NCBI GenBank assembly: GCA_014529385.2
Contig: CM043943.1
Location: forward strand, 103,574,355 to 103,638,354
Origin: Adiantum capillus-veneris
Taxonomy: Eukaryota > Streptophyta > Polypodiopsida > Polypodiales > Pteridaceae
Reading direction: 5' to 3'
Length of the DNA: 64,000 bases
The notes below the pieces were generated by a model. That model saw only the letters and a program-made list of their open reading frames with translations. It had not been told where the DNA came from and made no database searches. This document shows positions 18,061-28,616 of the stretch, piece after piece (position 1 is the first letter of the stretch; every line of letters starts with the position of its first letter). The position numbers and the translations under genes were made by a program.

Positions 18061-18539
18061 TTTCTGAGAGGGTTTAGGATTAGGGATAAACATGCTTAAA
18101 TCTGCTGATTGGGGTTACTTTTTGCTTAGGGTGGTCAACAGATTGAGGTCACCTGATATGTCACCATCAAGATATTCTCTAGAGTGATGTGAGAGGGGAG
18201 GGTAAAGGCTGATTTTTCTAATTGTGACACATGGGGATAAGGCCTTGACCAGCATTTAAGAGCAGGTAGGTGGCTGTTGAAACTGGAGGTTCTGCACATG
18301 TCAGGGGGGGACCTGCTGGGTCCTCCTGAATATCAAATTCTCAAAAAATCCTCAACCATGGCTTCTTTTGACATGTGTTCTTTGAAAAAATCAGCATGTC
18401 TCTTTTCAACTCAAAAGTCTTTATCCCTGTTGACTCACCTTTACCATAAGATTTTACCCTTTTCTCCTCCTGTAACTGCATTGTTGATGCCCAATCACTG
18501 CTTCTAGTAACAGTGAACTGTTACCTACCAAATACTTAT

Positions 18540-18665
18540 GGTGCAGTAAAAAATATTTATCATGGGTAAAAAAAGTTACTGTAGGTAAAAAGTGATTTGT
18601 ATTTACCATGTAGGTGAAAAATATTTACTGCAGGTAAAAAATATTTACTGTCGGTAAAAAAGTGA
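18540..18665. repeat. Imperfect ~20-bp tandem repeats in the LTR
   Basis: Several variants of GGTAAAAAATATTTACTG with changing spacers. The unit is itself partly palindromic (GTAAA...TTTAC). The same block is at 24537-24656 in the other LTR. Confidence 0.7.
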
Positions 18666-18949
18666 AAACTGAGTATGCTGTGCTGTGAGTCCACACGAAC
18701 ATCCTCGTGTAAATTTCATTAGAAATTCACACCTAGAATGGGCTATTCTGTAAGATATAGGTTGTAGGCATGCATAAGAGCTCGTTCCCACGTATCTTCT
18801 GTCCATGGCACTTTTTACTCTTTGGTGCTTGTGAAGTAGATTTTTTCTTCTCTTTCGAGATCCCTTGGACTAGAGTATCCTCATCTCCCCAACAACTGAC
18901 TGTGCCTTTATTGCATCTTCAGAAGGGGTCCTAAAAACCATGCATCATA

Positions 18950-18965
18950 TAGCCCTCCCCCTTAA
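18950..18965 (-). other. Polypurine tract of the young Ty3 element
   Basis: On the minus strand AAGGGGGAGGGCTATA lies just upstream of the 3' LTR start TGATGCATGG. It would prime plus-strand DNA synthesis. Confidence 0.75.
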
Positions 18966-19409
18966 GCTAGAGGTATTTGATGCCTCTAGCTGTAGGTTGT
19001 GCTACAATAGGGTTCTCTTGAATACTTACCCACCTGGTACCAATTGAATTTGCCATGTTACTGCTTTCTTGTCTGATGTACCCTGTTTAGTCCTTTCTGA
19101 TGAATAATTGTATCCATCCATGACTAACAACTGGTCTCCTAGACCCTTGAAAGCCATACCCCATCCATTGTCAATATCCGCTTTCACTGGTAGCATTCTC
19201 TTTTTTTCTTTTTTCTTCTCTTTTTTTCCTTTTGTTTTTTTTTGCCCAACCCCTCGTTGAGCATTCATGCTCAACCATAGTATTATTTAGGTAAAAGATG
19301 ACTGTATAGAGAGAATTATATAACATAGAGCTATAGACTGCATAAGAAAAATGATAGTATAGTGGCTATATAGATGGATAGAGATAGAGAAAAAGCATCT
19401 GCTACTGCA
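18966..19409. other. 3' untranslated part of the young Ty3 element
   Basis: Pyrimidine-rich on the plus strand near 19200-19245. A short inverted repeat flanks 18968-18993 (GCTAGAGG, GATGCCTCTAGC). No supportable ORF. Confidence 0.5.
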
Positions 19410-22067
19410 TCACCCTCCAGGGTCAAATGGAAAGCTCAAAGCTCCCCCACGCATGGTGTAGAATCCACCTGGATCAAAAGTAAAGCATTGCTCATTGCCA
19501 TCAACCTGTAAAACATGTATATCCAAGCATTCCTTTGCACTTGTAGGCCAATAGATAGGACACCCTTCCAGCTCTTTATAGCACGGAGGTTCGCCACCCT
19601 GCATCCATAATCCTTTGTGTCCACTATAAGCATACTTACCATCACTTGAGAAACCTGAATCATAAGCAGCTATCCTACCATCTGCTACAGAACCCTCCAT
19701 GGTATAGTCCACTTCAAAAAAACCTCGCCATTGACACAAAAATATATGTAAAGCAACCTCCAATAACACATGTATCCATAGCATCACATAACATAGCAAG
19801 ACCCTGCCATTTGCCTCCACTTGCTGCATAGCCAAGCAAACCTGATCACTTTTCAAACCTGTATCCAAACCCTCTGTAAACGTCTCCACAACCATCTCTT
19901 TATACTCAGAAACATGACCTACTAGAGCTTCAACCTGTGCAAATACCTCATCACCAACAAGGTTGACGGCACCTTCCTTTAATTGGATATGGTGTTGGGT
20001 TACCGTCACTCCTTTAATGTGCTCGTAATCAGTTATAAAGAGTCCAGCATGATTCTTTAGTACCTGCAAATAGGGTTCTCTCTCTTCTTCTAGTAGGTCC
20101 TTAGCTAGCATCTCCTCTAAGCTTGTGGCTTCTTCCTTGTTTAGAGAGTCTTGACCACCTTCTCCTTCTGGGTTTCGCAGTATTATACCCATGACTTCCA
20201 AAGAGCTAGCATCCTCCTCAGATGACTCATCCTCAGATGAAGAGCAGCTGCTTGTGCTCCATTCATCCATAGAAGTCTCCATCTCTAGGTCTTGTTGTCT
20301 ACCCTGCTTCATGTCATACAGAATTTTTTGTTGCTTGCCACCTACCTTATGGTTTGGTCGCAACTCAAGGGAACCTGTCTCCCAATCTTGCCTAGCTTTC
20401 ATAGCCATAAGCCAAGGTCTTCCAAGGATTAGTGGATAGCCCTCCCCCTTAGTTGGGATCACATAAGCATCAATTGAGATTGCCACACCAAAAGCTGAAA
20501 CCTTCACTCCATTAACCTTTCCCACACAAGCCACCCTTACATTATTTGCCATCTTAGCTTGTAAGGAAGTTTGCTCGTTTACTTCCAAACCCAACCTGTG
20601 CATTAATTTCTCTGTCATAACACAAATCTCGGCTCCACCATCTACGTACACATTGGAGACTCGCTGACTCTTAATCTCTGCATCAATGACTGGCACGATA
20701 TCCTTCATGCCTCTTGCACTAATAGACCCAACTGACTTTGCCTTAGCCCTCCTGGTGCTGACCATCTTAGACCAGGTTCTACGCATCTTTGGGGAAAGGT
20801 GGAGGAGTTGCTGCCATGAAATCTTTGGTCCTTGCTTACTCACATCTGCTACCAGGTCATAAGGTATGGATCCTACCCCAAGTGGAAAGTCTTCTACTCC
20901 TATGTGCCTCCTTGACCTACTCTTCCTTTTCTTGTCTCCTATCACTTGGGAGGAACCCTCATTCCCTTTATCCGGCTCTGAAGCTTCCATTTCATCAGTT
21001 CTTTGTCTCCTAACTCTCTTTATTGGCATGGCAACGGCTTCCTCCATTTTTTCTTTCCCTTTATCCTTACCATTGTCAAGACTTATGACAGAGACAGCCC
21101 TGTCCTCCCCTCCCGATGGTAGTGGAGGGATCTCTGCTGGTGCTTGTGGTGGTGGAGGAGGGGGTCTCAATATTTGGATTGGTGGAGCCATGTGTGCATT
21201 TTGTCCATTTAGTGGCCTAGCTCGAGGAGGAGTGACTTGCTGGCGAGGAGGCCGTCTTTGATTACCATTTCCTTGATAGCGCCGTGGATGGGGACAATAA
21301 TACATGCCGTGACCTACCTCTCCACAGTTGTAGAAAATGTACTCACGTGCTTGCCTTTGTCCTTCTTGTCTATTTCGTTCATTTCCTGGATGGGGAGCCC
21401 TTACACCTTGAACCGGATTGGTGGACAGGCTCTCTAGTTGATTGGTGATTTGTTGAAGTAATTCTTGTTGAGAGGACTCTTGGTCTGTTGCTCCTGTCCC
21501 TGCTACTACCCTTGCCGTAGGTTGAGCTAGCGGTGGAGTCTCCATTCCCCCTTGTAGTTGAGCTTGGAATTTTAACTTCCTATCCTTCTCCCTTGCATAA
21601 GTCATAGCTTTATCAAAGGTATCTGGGAATTTACCTTTTACCTTTTCTCGAAGGATGGGGTAAAGCCCTGCCAGGAAACAGTCCTTCTTTAGGCATTCTG
21701 GCGCCCTTTCTCCTTCACCTAGTGATGCACACCATTTCTCCCACAGGTTGGAAAACTTTCCTTCATAGCTTCTATAGTCATTGGGTGATGTTTGGCGTAG
21801 CTCTAAGAGCTGTCTCCATATCTCCTCTGGAGGCTCATGGCGGCGAAATTCTTCGATGAAGTCCATCTTTAAGGACTCCCAGTCTCTTCTTTCTTCAGGT
21901 GCCAAAGTTTGATACCATAATTTTGCACCTTCCCTCAAGACCAAAGGAAAGGCCCTTAACTTAGTAGCTTCATCATCCCATCCCGATACCAGAAAGGCCA
22001 TTTCCAAATTATCCAAAAAGTTTGGAGCAACCTCCCCAGGCTTACCATAAAAATTAGGGAAGGCCAT
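19410..22067 (-). CDS. Gag-protease polyprotein with an unidentified C-terminal extension
   Basis: An uninterrupted 885-codon ORF. Residues 5-170 form a retrotransposon gag domain (ATKLRAFPLVLREGAKLWY; DWESLKMDFIEEF). Residues about 247-258 are a zinc knuckle that lost its first Cys (NCGEVGHGMYYC). A Pro-rich linker (300-317) and a basic, NLS-like stretch (350-387) follow. A retropepsin comes next: active site VYVDGGAE at 474-480, flap-side motif LILGRP near 546-551. An acidic Ser/Glu stretch (605-623) leads to FITDYEHIKG and HHIQLKEGA (679-700), the usual entry into RT. RT is then lost. Residues 701-885 are a Cys-containing tail (CYKELEGCPIYW, FDPGG twice) that I do not recognise. The ORF is longer than a normal gag-pro and could be translated. 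The start ATG is followed directly by the gag domain and no closer upstream start is evident. Confidence 0.9.
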   Translation of the reverse strand: MAFPNFYGKPGEVAPNFLDNLEMAFLVSGWDDEATKLRAFPLVLREGAKLWYQTLAPEERRDWESLKMDFIEEFRRHEPPEEIWRQLLELRQTSPNDYRSYEGKFSNLWEKWCASLGEGERAPECLKKDCFLAGLYPILREKVKGKFPDTFDKAMTYAREKDRKLKFQAQLQGGMETPPLAQPTARVVAGTGATDQESSQQELLQQITNQLESLSTNPVQGVRAPHPGNERNRQEGQRQAREYIFYNCGEVGHGMYYCPHPRRYQGNGNQRRPPRQQVTPPRARPLNGQNAHMAPPIQILRPPPPPPQAPAEIPPLPSGGEDRAVSVISLDNGKDKGKEKMEEAVAMPIKRVRRQRTDEMEASEPDKGNEGSSQVIGDKKRKSRSRRHIGVEDFPLGVGSIPYDLVADVSKQGPKISWQQLLHLSPKMRRTWSKMVSTRRAKAKSVGSISARGMKDIVPVIDAEIKSQRVSNVYVDGGAEICVMTEKLMHRLGLEVNEQTSLQAKMANNVRVACVGKVNGVKVSAFGVAISIDAYVIPTKGEGYPLILGRPWLMAMKARQDWETGSLELRPNHKVGGKQQKILYDMKQGRQQDLEMETSMDEWSTSSCSSSEDESSEEDASSLEVMGIILRNPEGEGGQDSLNKEEATSLEEMLAKDLLEEEREPYLQVLKNHAGLFITDYEHIKGVTVTQHHIQLKEGAVNLVGDEVFAQVEALVGHVSEYKEMVVETFTEGLDTGLKSDQVCLAMQQVEANGRVLLCYVMLWIHVLLEVALHIFLCQWRGFFEVDYTMEGSVADGRIAAYDSGFSSDGKYAYSGHKGLWMQGGEPPCYKELEGCPIYWPTSAKECLDIHVLQVDGNEQCFTFDPGGFYTMRGGALSFPFDPGG

Positions 22068-22402
22068 AAGTGAGAGAGTAAAAAATTACACAAACAGCTC
22101 CAATTTATTTTAAAATAGAGTATGGTAATTACAATTTGGAGCTTTAGCACAACTTAGCTCAAAATAGGATGAAGATCGACACATCAAAGGAATGGTAATA
22201 GTCTAGTAAGGGTAGAATGACAGGATGAGGAGAGCGCAAGATTTCCCCAAGTCTCTCGGCTCCAAACAACAGGGCTATTCTTTGTTGATAAAAGATTTTT
22301 CTATCAATACAAATATTCACACGGATATGATGCACAAAATGGAAAGGAAACATGCGGGGATCATCATTCTCATTATTGGCATCCATACTTACACACAAGA
22401 GC

Positions 22403-22987
22403 CTAGCTTAGTTGCACCACCTTGGGACCAATGAGCCTGATCAGCCACAGAAGGTCAGCACCTCGGATCACTTCGACTCTTCCTGGTGCATCTGTGAAGA
22501 CGTAAGGAGTGATGGCAACACTTTGTACAATGTTGAGACTTTTAGCAAGCAACAATTGGATGCTATTACCATAATCAGCATGACGAATGAAAGTGACACC
22601 ATTAATGTGCAGCACATCATCAACTAAGATAGTTTCCTTAGATTGAGATAAATTCTTGAAAATTAGCAGCAAAGGTAGGGCAGGGAGGCTTTTCACCCGG
22701 TCTCCAAAGCACTTTGGACAATATCCAAAGTGATCTTCACACGGACAGGAGGTTGGCTTGGGATTGGTGGTGTCTGGATTCACAAAGTGCACTGGGAGCA
22801 CTCGCAGACGGGCGGTAATCTTGTAGGCAAGCCTTCGCCTCTTTGCTTCAGGAGGATTTAGGGGTGAGAGTCGTGGTTGCAAGTTGGAGGTTGAAGTTGG
22901 TTGCTCACTAGCCTTTTTCTTGCCTGTAGTGGTCATGTAATCCCTTATTAATGAGATTAAGCCAAATGTTACCTTACGCTTGAGCAC
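22403..22987 (-). CDS. Extra ORF upstream of gag in the young Ty3 element
   Basis: 194 codons, starting MLKRKVTFGLISLIRD, with a basic patch (EAKRRRLAYK), a Cys-rich motif (CPCEDHFGYCPKC) and a hydrophobic C-terminal half. It lies 335 bp upstream of gag on the same strand. Plant Tat/Ogre-type Ty3 elements are known to carry an additional ORF before gag, which fits the position; I cannot show sequence homology. The Cys motif could bind zinc. It overlaps by a few codons a second open segment upstream (23189-22974). Confidence 0.5.
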   Translation of the reverse strand: MLKRKVTFGLISLIRDYMTTTGKKKASEQPTSTSNLQPRLSPLNPPEAKRRRLAYKITARLRVLPVHFVNPDTTNPKPTSCPCEDHFGYCPKCFGDRVKSLPALPLLLIFKNLSQSKETILVDDVLHINGVTFIRHADYGNSIQLLLAKSLNIVQSVAITPYVFTDAPGRVEVIRGADLLWLIRLIGPKVVQLS

Positions 22988-23410
22988 GCGCTGCGGCCTT
23001 GGGCCACTTAGGTGTAGAGGTGATCTTCCTCCTCTTAGTCGGCTCGTCAGGAAAGAGAGGTCTGGTGATGCTTTCTCTTCCCTTAATGTGTGTCACAGTA
23101 CCTTCGTGTATGTTGATGTAGAATATTTCAAGCTCGTGTGCGTTGGAGGTTTCTGGAGCACTCATAGGTTGAGAGGAGAGGTATATCAAGCTCTTCTTCT
23201 TACTCTCCTTCGTTGGCGACGATCACGAACAAGGCATGTAGAAGAACTTACTTCTTGAATTTCAATGACACTGCAACCTGGTAACAAGACCTCGATGAAA
23301 GATTTTAAGGCCTCTAAAGCCTCCTCCTCTTCTGTTCTCCAATTTGCAAACTACTCACGCCATTCGTCAAGGTTGTAGATTGCACATCTTCATTGCTTGT
23401 GGACTGAAGG
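22974..23410 (-). pseudogene. Further coding-like segments upstream of gag
   Basis: 23189-22974 is open for 71 codons (starting MIYLSSQPMSAPETSN, with KRRKITSTPKWPKA near the end). Before it, another frame reads EEEALEALKSFIEVLLPGC, then DRRQRRRVRRRA, down to about 23190. Together with the 194-codon ORF these may be one original upstream ORF broken by frameshifts, or several exons. The family is not recognised. Confidence 0.35.
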
Positions 23411-23426
23411 TCTGTGTAGCCCTCCT

Positions 23427-23443
23427 CAGTGGGGGCACCAAAA
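23427..23443 (-). other. Possible primer binding site of the young Ty3 element
   Basis: Read on the minus strand, the LTR end is followed by TTTTGGTGCCCCCACTGAGG. Position and TGGTGCC start fit a PBS; I cannot name the tRNA. Confidence 0.45.
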
Positions 23444-24941
23444 TGATAGTGGGAAAAAGAGCAGTGCAATCGGGTGGCCTCTGTACTCGTGCACACTCCA
23501 CAAACCACGCCTCATGCAAACAAGCAAAGAACAAAACAAAGGGGGCACCACCCTAAATTAAGAGGTTTAGGGACCTCACACATAGTGCACATAGGCAAGT
23601 GAGACTTCTGGCATTATGATGGCATCAAAACATATGGCAAAACACATAGAAACGAAGCTTAGGGACCTTATGTAGCATATATATACAGAAGACATCAGCT
23701 TAACAATACAACGGCATCTGATCATACATAACAAGGATATAGAGAAGCAAGCCAAGGATGGCATAATCCCTTGTAAAAAACAATCAACCCAGCAAGTAGG
23801 TATGATCCTACTAGCAACACATCAATACCTTAGAGAATGATGGCGAGGATGGTGGCCATGGAGCATGAGAGAAGACTCCTTATTTAGGTTTTAGGGCTAG
23901 TAATGTAGCATACTAGAGGGAGAGAGAGAGAGAGGGAGAGAGAGTAGAGCTCCATCCATAGCTCCCCGTTGTGAGCAATGTCGTCATAGCTTCATTGCTT
24001 GGTGAAGGGGGTGAAGTGTTGTGGTTTTGAGTGAGAGAAGGCCTCCTTATATAGGTTTCTGAGAGGGTTTAGGATTAGGGATAAACATGCTTAAATCCGC
24101 TGATTGGGGTTACTTTTTGCTTAGGGTGGTCAACAGATTGAGGTCACCTGATATGTCACCATCAAGATATTCTCTAGAGTGATGTGAGACGGGAGGGTAA
24201 ATGCTGATTTTTCTGATTGTGACACATGGGGATAAGGCCTTGACCAGCATTTAAGAGCAGGTAGGTGGCTGTTGAAACTGGAGGTTCTGCACATGTCAGG
24301 GGGGGACCTGCTGGGTCCTCCTGAATATCAAATTCTCAAAAAATCCTCAACCATGGCTTCTTTTGACATGTGTTCTTTGAAAAAATCAGCATGTCTCTTT
24401 TCAACTCAAAAGTCTTTATCCCTGTTGACTCACCTTTACCATAAGATTTTACCCTTTTCTCCTCCTGTAACTGCATTGTTGATGCCCAATCACTGCTTCT
24501 AGTAACAGTGAACTGTTACCTACCAAATACTTATGGTGCAGTAAAAAATATTTATCATGGGTAAAAAAAGTTAATGTAGGTAAAAAGTGATTTGTATTTA
24601 CCATGTAAGTGAAAAATATTTACTGTGGTAAAAAATATTTACTGTCGGTAAAAAAGTGAAAACGGAGTATGCTGTGCTGTGAGTCCACACGAACATCCTC
24701 GTGTAAATTTCATTAGAAATTCACACCTAGAATGGGCTATTCTGTAAGATATAGGTTGTAGGCATGCATAAGAGCTCGTTCCCACGTATCTTCTGTCCAT
24801 GGCACTTTTTACTCTTTGGTGCTTGTGAAGTAGATTTTTTCTTCTCTTTCGAGATCCCTTGGACTAGAGTATCCTCATCTCCCCAACAACTAACTGTGCC
24901 TTTATTGCATCTTCAAAAGGGGTCCTAAAAACCATGCATCA
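23444..24941 (-). repeat. 5' LTR of the young Ty3 element (right copy)
   Basis: Nearly identical to 17451-18947. It starts TGATAGTGGGAAAAAGAGC and ends CCATGCATCA on the plus strand, next to the TSD copy GTTAC (24942-24946). Confidence 0.95.
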
Positions 24942-26979
24942 GTTACGAAAGCGCAAGCTCAAAAGGAAACTGGGGAGAAGCAAGAGACAAAGAAAATGGA
25001 CAGTGATGCGAGTCCAAAGACGGGTGAACCAAAGACCAATTCACCTAGTCAGAAAACCAAGATCAAACAAAATAGTTGGAAATCTAGAAAGGCTAGGATA
25101 AAAGCACGTAGGGAACGAGAGCAGAATTTCCTAGCTGAGGAGCTTACCCAAGCTAAAGAGAAGATAAGACAACATGAGGAAATGGTTGCACCTTCCCTTA
25201 TGCAGATGTCTCAACCTCCAGAAGAAACATCCACAGAGGAGAAATCAAGAAGTGCTAGTTCAGAAGGATTAGTATTGGTAGAAAAGGTTAATGAGCTATT
25301 AGATGCCCTCCTACTAAAAGCCTATGAAGCACGGTTTAAAAACAACCAAACCCAAGAACAGGTGGATGACATATCCATATGCGGAACTAGAAAAGGACAT
25401 GCTTGAAATGTGACAGAAAATGATTCAAAGAGCCCAAGATTTACTAGAACCACCAGTTGGAAACCCTGAAGGTGTGATCTTTGTCCCACCTACACCAATA
25501 ATCCCACCAAACCTGGAACAAAAAGAGCTAGATTCCAGTCAGCAACACGGAAAAAAGCTCAAGGACACAACATTATAACCAAAGATAGTGCTGAATACCA
25601 CAAATAACTCTTCAAAGGGATTTCACATAGCTATACTTGACAGCTATAAAGAAATAGATGGTCTTGAAAAATTGTGGAAACAAGTTAGAGAGGCCAATGA
25701 AGGAAGTGAGATAAGCAGATGCGTAAACTAGAAGGGTGACGGAAGAGGAGTGTGTCTTCCACCAATAGAGGAAATTGAGACTGGATCTCAAATGAATCTA
25801 GAAGTGGAATCATATTGGGGAGACAAAGGATCTGTATAGTCTATGGATAGTCAACCCTATTCATTAAGAACAGTACCATCCTATATGGGAGAGCACGAGG
25901 CCAAGTCAGATGTTAGTGCAGTCCCATCACAGAGACTGTCTCCCAACAAGGTCATAGATTCAAAAGGGTTGACATAAATTTTTCCAACACTAGTCACTTG
26001 TACGATAACGTTAGCTGAGTTGCTTAGAATATGACCAAACATGTGGGCTACTGTGGAAAAATGCCTAGAGAAATTTTGTGTAAAAAAACCAATGACTTAA
26101 ATCCAGGAAGGGATCAAAGAGCTTGAAATGCCTCAACTAAATACTCGGCCAATGCCATTAAACAAGGTAGATCAGTACTATGAGGGAGTAGATGGGAACA
26201 CCACTCTTTCTGTGGAATTCCAAGGTGTAAAAACCATGGAAATCCTTGACAGTGGAGCCGGTGTTTCCATCACAACAAAAGAGATCTAGAAAATATGGGG
26301 AAAACCAACAGTGAGGGCTACCAGGATGAAATTGAAGCTTGCAAATAAACACACAAAAAGTCCCATAGGACTGCTAGAAAAAGCTGTTGTTACTTCTTGT
26401 GGCATTGAATATGAGCAAAACTTTGTTGCTGTTGATTTTGGCAAGAAGAAAAATCACGACATAATATTGGGAAGACCATTCATGCGACAACTGAAAATTG
26501 TCCAAGATGACCGGGGATATGACCATATCTACCTGAGACATATGGAAACCATGACAAGGATAAACTTGAAGGCTCATAATCATAGGGATGTGACGAGAAC
26601 ACCTGTGGAGAAGTTTGATTCCGCTACTATAGCAGAATCAAAACATCCAGCATGGTTGGGTAAGCCTAAATAACTGTGCATGTGTGGAGCTTTGCAGTGC
26701 GAAAGTTTAAAGCGAGAGGAGTGAATTTTTGAAAGGGAAATTGAAGATAGGGATTATATCCCAGAATTATTTTTTGAGGAAACATTAGAGAAACTTGAAT
26801 GGGAACACATCTTGGCTACTTTGGTTGTATGCGCTATTCAAGACGATCCAACAACGAAGTTTTGTGATGAAGATGGCTATGATGTCGTTCCTTACTTTGT
26901 AGTGAGTGTGATCCAAAAAAACAAAGGCAAAGAAGAAGAAGAGTTCTACGAATCTGTAGAACACTTGGAGCTTAAAGAA
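24942..26979 (+). pseudogene. Outer element: gag C-terminus and retropepsin, degenerate
   Basis: The frame broken at 17450 resumes as KAQAQKETGEKQETKK and stays open to 25406, a Lys/Glu/Gln-rich, coiled-coil-like region (AEELTQAKEKIRQHEE). After a frameshift near 25380 it continues with several stops (EPPVGNPEGVIFVPPTP). The protease follows: TMEILDSGAGVSITTKE near 26235-26285, with the DSG triad intact, and HDIILGRPFMRQLKIVQD near 26455-26508. After one stop near 26670 a further frame (CDEDGYDVVPYFVVSVIQK) leads to VEHLELKE at 26979, where the copia element is inserted. RT would be expected here but is absent. Confidence 0.75.
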
Positions 26980-27206
26980 TGTTACCATATACATGTGGTA
27001 GTGATGTCTGTGAACACACTAGGACCGCTGGGGCATTTTTTCCCTCTTTAGGAGGTTTTTTCCCCCGTGCATTGTATATACGCCCATCAGTCTCAGTCTA
27101 TCTATCTTTCCATTGCACACTAAGTAATACACTCTCTATTGTGTGCCTTGAGCTTCCTTCATCTTCTCCAAGCTGTGTGCATTTCTCTGCAACCCTAATT
27201 CCAACA
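26980..27206 (+). repeat. 5' LTR of the copia element
   Basis: Starts TGTTACCATATACATGTGG and ends CCCTAATTCCAACA. It holds a TATA-like GTATATA near 27074. It pairs with 31872-32097. Confidence 0.95.
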
Positions 27207-27208
27207 AT

Positions 27209-27220
27209 TGGTATCAGAGT
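27209..27220 (+). other. Copia primer binding site
   Basis: TGGTATCAGAGT, the standard plant copia PBS, complementary to the 3' region of initiator methionine tRNA. Confidence 0.92.
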
Positions 27221-27539
27221 AGGTTGCATCCTCCTGGGTTTAGTTGCCAGTTGCTCCAGCACACGCCTGCTCATTTTCTTTGATTTCACTGATCTTTGGA
27301 GAGCGTTTTCAAGTCGACAATTTTTTTTTTGATTCAGGCTCATTTCGGTCTCCGTTTCCACTACAGGCAGTACTGCACAGGCTATTTTGTCATTTTGTGC
27401 AGAATTTCTGTCAGTGCCGTTTTTTGCATAACAGGTGCCTTACAATCTTCTTTGGTTTGTGCTATAAATATAGCACGTGTTGTTTCCACTTTGTTTCCCT
27501 TATTTTTAGGCAGTTTTCACATCAGGTGCATCATTTACC

Positions 27540-28616
27540 ATGGCTGACAACAACACAGATGTGTTCAAGATGTTTGCTGCTAAGGACAGATTGGATGGGG
27601 ACAATTACCCTATCTGGGCTTACATGATGCAACATGTTTTTCTATCAAAGGGAATCTAGAATATTGTGCAGGGCATTGATGTACATCTTGGTTCTGAGGA
27701 TGTAGGCAATGTTGAGCATGTGGCAGGTCTTGCTGCTATTAGAGTTATTTTGCCTACGGTAGAACAATCTCGTTGTTGGGATGTAAAGGATGCACAGACT
27801 CATGCATTGATTGTGTTGTCTATGAAACGCACTATTACTCCCCACATTCATTTAACAAAATCTACAAAACAGGCTTGGGATATTTTGGCTGGTCTTTATG
27901 CAAGTCGCAATGAGGCTAAAATTGCTTTGCTGCGTAAAGAGCTGGAGTCAAAGATTATGCATGAGGAAGATGATATGGACACTTTCCTTGCTGGTGTCAA
28001 GGATATCAATGAGAAACTTATTTTTGCAGGTGAAGTCATTTCAGACAGTTCCCTTGTGCAGACTGTTCTTGATGTTTTACCAGATTCTTACCAGACTTTT
28101 GCTAGTTATGACCCAAGGAAATCCTGAAGTTGTCAAGTTTGATGCATTATGCACATTGTTGTTGCAAGAGTCACTTTCCAAAAAAACAGGACTAGACATC
28201 GTGCAGTTGAACAGACTTTTATTGCTTCTCAAAGAAAGGGCGGTAACAAAAATGTAGCCACTTCTTATGGTTCTGTTGCGAGTGGCAAAAATTCTGTTCC
28301 CAGTGCTTGTGTTGGCATCACTTCGTCTGAAAATTCTGGTGATAAGGGCAAAAAGAAGATGTGTTTCCATTATTGTAAAGCTAATGATCACTTGATCAAG
28401 CAGTGTCCTAAGTTGAAGGCCAAAGAGGCTAAGAAGAAAGAGGGTGGTTCCACTACAAATACTGGTTCCACTACAAATGAAGCCATTGTTGAGTCTTTTG
28501 TGAAAGGAGACTGTGATGCTGATGCTGATGTAGAATGGGATTTTAGTGCAGAGTGTACTTACAATCCTGCTTTCCATGATGCATGCATGTCAGTTGCTAC
28601 AGATTCACATGTGTGA
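27540..28616 (+). pseudogene. Copia gag, degenerate
   Basis: The ATG at 27540 gives MADNNTDVFKMFAAKDRLDG, then NYPIWAYMMQHVFLSKGI, a copia gag N-terminus, with an amber stop at about 27657. The frame continues through a gag domain (TKQAWDILAGLYASRNEAK; FLAGVKDINEKLIFAGE) to a frameshift near 28110. It resumes in another frame and reaches a modified zinc knuckle CFHYCKANDHLIKQC, whose first two Cys are separated by three residues instead of two. Gag would form the cytoplasmic particle; this copy is broken. Confidence 0.88.

Larger units (their letters stand above)
17451..18947 (-). repeat. 3' LTR of the young Ty3 element (left copy)
   Basis: On the plus strand it starts TGAGAGCGGGAAAAAGAGC and ends CCATGCATCA. 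It contains a TATA motif on the minus strand and a cluster of ~20-bp imperfect repeats (GGTAAAAAATATTTACTG type) at 18540-18665. The 76- and 62-codon open frames here are repeated in the other LTR and are not genes. Confidence 0.95.
17451..24941 (-). mobile_element. Young Ty3-type non-autonomous LTR retrotransposon, inserted in minus orientation
   Basis: 7,491 bp bounded by LTRs of 1,497 and 1,498 bp and a perfect 5-bp TSD (GTTAC). Comparing the LTRs by eye gives about 20 substitutions and a few single- or two-base indels, so the insertion is recent relative to its surroundings. In minus orientation the order is 5' LTR (24941-23444), possible PBS, extra upstream ORFs, gag-protease ORF (22067-19410), polypurine tract, 3' LTR (18947-17451). 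RT stops after its first few residues; RNase H and integrase are missing. It must have been mobilised by pol from a relative. It sits inside the outer element's gag frame. Confidence 0.93.

Noticed and set aside
20191-21437. Plus-strand open frames of 66-131 codons opposite the gag-protease ORF
   Set aside because: They are antisense shadows of the 885-codon ORF, produced by its Pro/Ser/Glu-rich codons.
18277-24502. Identical 76-codon open frames at 18277-18507 and 24272-24502
   Set aside because: They lie in the two LTRs of one element and are identical because the LTRs are; no coding features.
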